From the NCBI GenBank assembly GCA_910586895.1, contig CAJUIW010000006.1:1-64000 (forward strand): a stretch of DNA of 64,000 nucleotides, read 5' to 3'. The stretch comes from an uncultured Muribaculaceae bacterium (GTDB lineage: Bacteria; Bacteroidota; Bacteroidia; Bacteroidales; Muribaculaceae). Below are positions 62,503 to 64,000 of the stretch, one piece after another (position 1 is the first letter of the stretch; each line of letters begins with the position of its first letter). The notes below the pieces were generated by a model. The model had not been told where the DNA came from. It searched no databases and saw only the letters and a list, made by a program, of their open reading frames with translations. The translations under genes were made by a program, and so were the position numbers.

Positions 62503-63984
62503 ATGGCTAAAGAACTTAAAGATCTCACCAAAAGAGCGGACAACTACTCACAGTGGTACAACGACCTTGTGGTAAAGGCAGACCTGGCTGAACAGTCGGC
62601 CGTAAGAGGATGTATGGTCATCAAGCCCTACGGATACGCCATATGGGAAAAAATGCAGCAGACTCTTGACCGCATGTTCAAGGCTACCGATGTACAGAAT
62701 GCCTATTTTCCCCTGCTTATCCCTAAATCATACCTTTGCCGCGAGGCCGAGCATGTAGAGGGATTTGCCAAGGAATGCGCCGTAGTCACCCACTACCGCC
62801 TGAAGAATGACCCGAACGGCAACGGTGTGGTTGTTGACCCCGATGCCCGCCTTGAGGAGGAACTGATTGTACGCCCCACATCTGAAACCATAATATGGAG
62901 CACCTATAAAAACTGGATCCACAGCTACCGTGACCTCCCTATTCTGTGCAACCAGTGGTGCAACGTGATGCGCTGGGAAATGCGCACCCGTATGTTCCTG
63001 CGCACCGCCGAATTCCTCTGGCAGGAAGGCCACTGCGCACATGCCACCGCCGAGGAGTCGGAAGCACGCACCGTGCAGATGATCAACATCTACGCTGACT
63101 TTGCAGAGAAATATATGGCCATGCCTGTCATCAAGGGTGTGAAGAGCGCCAACGAACGTTTTGCCGGCGCAGTCAACACATATACCATCGAAGCCATGAT
63201 GCAGGACGGCAAGGCACTGCAGAGCGGCACATCGCACAATCTTGGCCAGAACTTCGCCAAAGCATTTGATGTCACATTCGTCAACAAGGACAACAAGCCT
63301 GAATATGTATGGGCCAATTCATGGGGCGTATCAACCCGCCTGATGGGTGCGCTTATCATGACCCACTCTGATGACAACGGCCTCGTACTGCCTCCGCACC
63401 TTGCTCCGATACAGGTGGTAATAGTGCCTATATACAAGAACTCCGAACAGCTCGCCGAGATATCGAAAGCTGTAGAGCCTATCCTGCTTCAGCTACGCGA
63501 AATGGGCATCAGCGTGAAATACGACGATGCCGAGAATCGCCGTCCGGGATTCAAGTTTGCTGATTACGAACTTAAAGGCATACCTGTACGTCTGGCTATC
63601 GGTGCACGCGACCTTGAAAACGGCACCGTGGAACTTATGCGCCGTGACACTCTTGAGAAATCTGTTCACGCTCTGGAGGGCATAGCCGGCTACGTGCGCG
63701 ACCTTCTTGAGGAAATTCAGGAAAATATATTCCAGAAAGCCCTCAAACTACGCGAATCAATGACACGTACAGTTGAGACTTACGACGAGTTTAAGGTTGA
63801 GATTGAAAAAGGTGGATTCATTCTGGCCCATTGGGACGGAACACCCGAAACCGAAGAGCTTATCAAGAACGAGACCAAAGCCACTATCAGATGCATACCT
63901 CTGGATGGTGACACCACTCCCGGTGTATGTATGGTGACCGGCCGTCCTTCGGCCCGCAGAGTGCTGTTTGCCCGCAACTACTGA
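62503..63984 (+). CDS. proS: Prolyl-tRNA synthetase (archaeal/eukaryotic-type)
   Basis: The 493-residue class II synthetase charges tRNA-Pro. It has the ProS type 3 layout: motif 2-type segment MRWEMRTRMFLRTAEFLWQEG, GAVNTYTIEAMMQDGKALQ (the region binding the ATP/Pro pocket), SWGVSTRLMGALIMTHSDDNGL (motif 3), an anticodon-binding domain (about 305-410), and a C-terminal zinc-like domain ending SARRVLFARNY. It lacks the long editing insertion of the bacterial type. It follows the OmpA-like gene by 29 bp. Confidence 0.96.
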   Translation: MAKELKDLTKRADNYSQWYNDLVVKADLAEQSAVRGCMVIKPYGYAIWEKMQQTLDRMFKATDVQNAYFPLLIPKSYLCREAEHVEGFAKECAVVTHYRLKNDPNGNGVVVDPDARLEEELIVRPTSETIIWSTYKNWIHSYRDLPILCNQWCNVMRWEMRTRMFLRTAEFLWQEGHCAHATAEESEARTVQMINIYADFAEKYMAMPVIKGVKSANERFAGAVNTYTIEAMMQDGKALQSGTSHNLGQNFAKAFDVTFVNKDNKPEYVWANSWGVSTRLMGALIMTHSDDNGLVLPPHLAPIQVVIVPIYKNSEQLAEISKAVEPILLQLREMGISVKYDDAENRRPGFKFADYELKGIPVRLAIGARDLENGTVELMRRDTLEKSVHALEGIAGYVRDLLEEIQENIFQKALKLRESMTRTVETYDEFKVEIEKGGFILAHWDGTPETEELIKNETKATIRCIPLDGDTTPGVCMVTGRPSARRVLFARNY

Positions 63985-64000
63985 TGTCACTGCCCGTAAT

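Overview
The window looks like chromosome from a gut Bacteroidales, most plausibly Muribaculaceae or a close relative. This rests on a SusC/SusD polysaccharide-utilisation locus (PUL), Mfa-type fimbriae, several Bacteroidales-only families (DUF3575, DUF3868, DUF4290, DUF4906, DUF5106), promoter boxes of the Bacteroidetes type (TTTG, about 20 bp, TAnnTTTG), and type IX secretion-like C-terminal domains. The family-level assignment is inference.

Layout. (1) 1-6913 is an accessory, visibly AT-rich segment: a radical SAM activase-like gene followed by a cysteine-cluster/TonB-type protein that runs off the window, a truncated DUF1016 remnant, a tight run of small membrane proteins, an unusual FKBP-N-like/SecD-head-like protein, and a RhuM-type protein. 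(2) 6936-28758 is a compact N-glycan PUL, all on the minus strand: ECF sigma factor, FecR anti-sigma, a membrane TPR-AraC regulator, STN-SusC, SusD, two GH85 endo-beta-N-acetylglucosaminidases, a GH92 alpha-mannosidase and a ROK sugar kinase. Four copies of one bipartite motif (GTAAGTAG, 14 bp, GTGTTTAA-like) lie upstream of fecR, susC, the second GH85 and the GH92. They are very probably the promoters read by the local ECF sigma. (3) 28904-29288 holds a tRNA-Ser(UGA) gene followed by two decayed tandem copies of its 3' half plus terminator. (4) 29399-31395 has trmN6, a CPBP protease and a hairpin-rich intergenic element. (5) 31396-41005 is a six-gene Mfa-type fimbrial operon with an 11-base C tract in its likely promoter. 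(6) 41392-63984 is mostly core: DUF5106 thioredoxin-like protein, menD, nrdDG, a minus-strand train ftsY-rimO-menF-SGNH-SGNH-MBOAT, a coiled-coil lipoprotein, rsmI, dacB, then plus-strand tetR-fabG, DUF4290, rimM, an acidic protein, an OmpA-like protein and proS.

How the PUL should work (inference from families): the GH85 enzymes cut the chitobiose core of high-mannose N-glycans at or outside the cell surface, SusC/SusD import the freed glycan, GH92 trims mannose, and the ROK kinase phosphorylates a released sugar. The STN domain on SusC, together with FecR and the ECF sigma, suggests trans-envelope signalling that switches on all the promoters at once.

The strongest candidate for something undescribed is the self-contained ECF regulon visible as four matched promoter motifs. 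Next come the tRNA-Ser half-gene array beside the PUL, the homopolymer tract at the fimbrial promoter, and the radical SAM/cysteine-cluster TonB pair.
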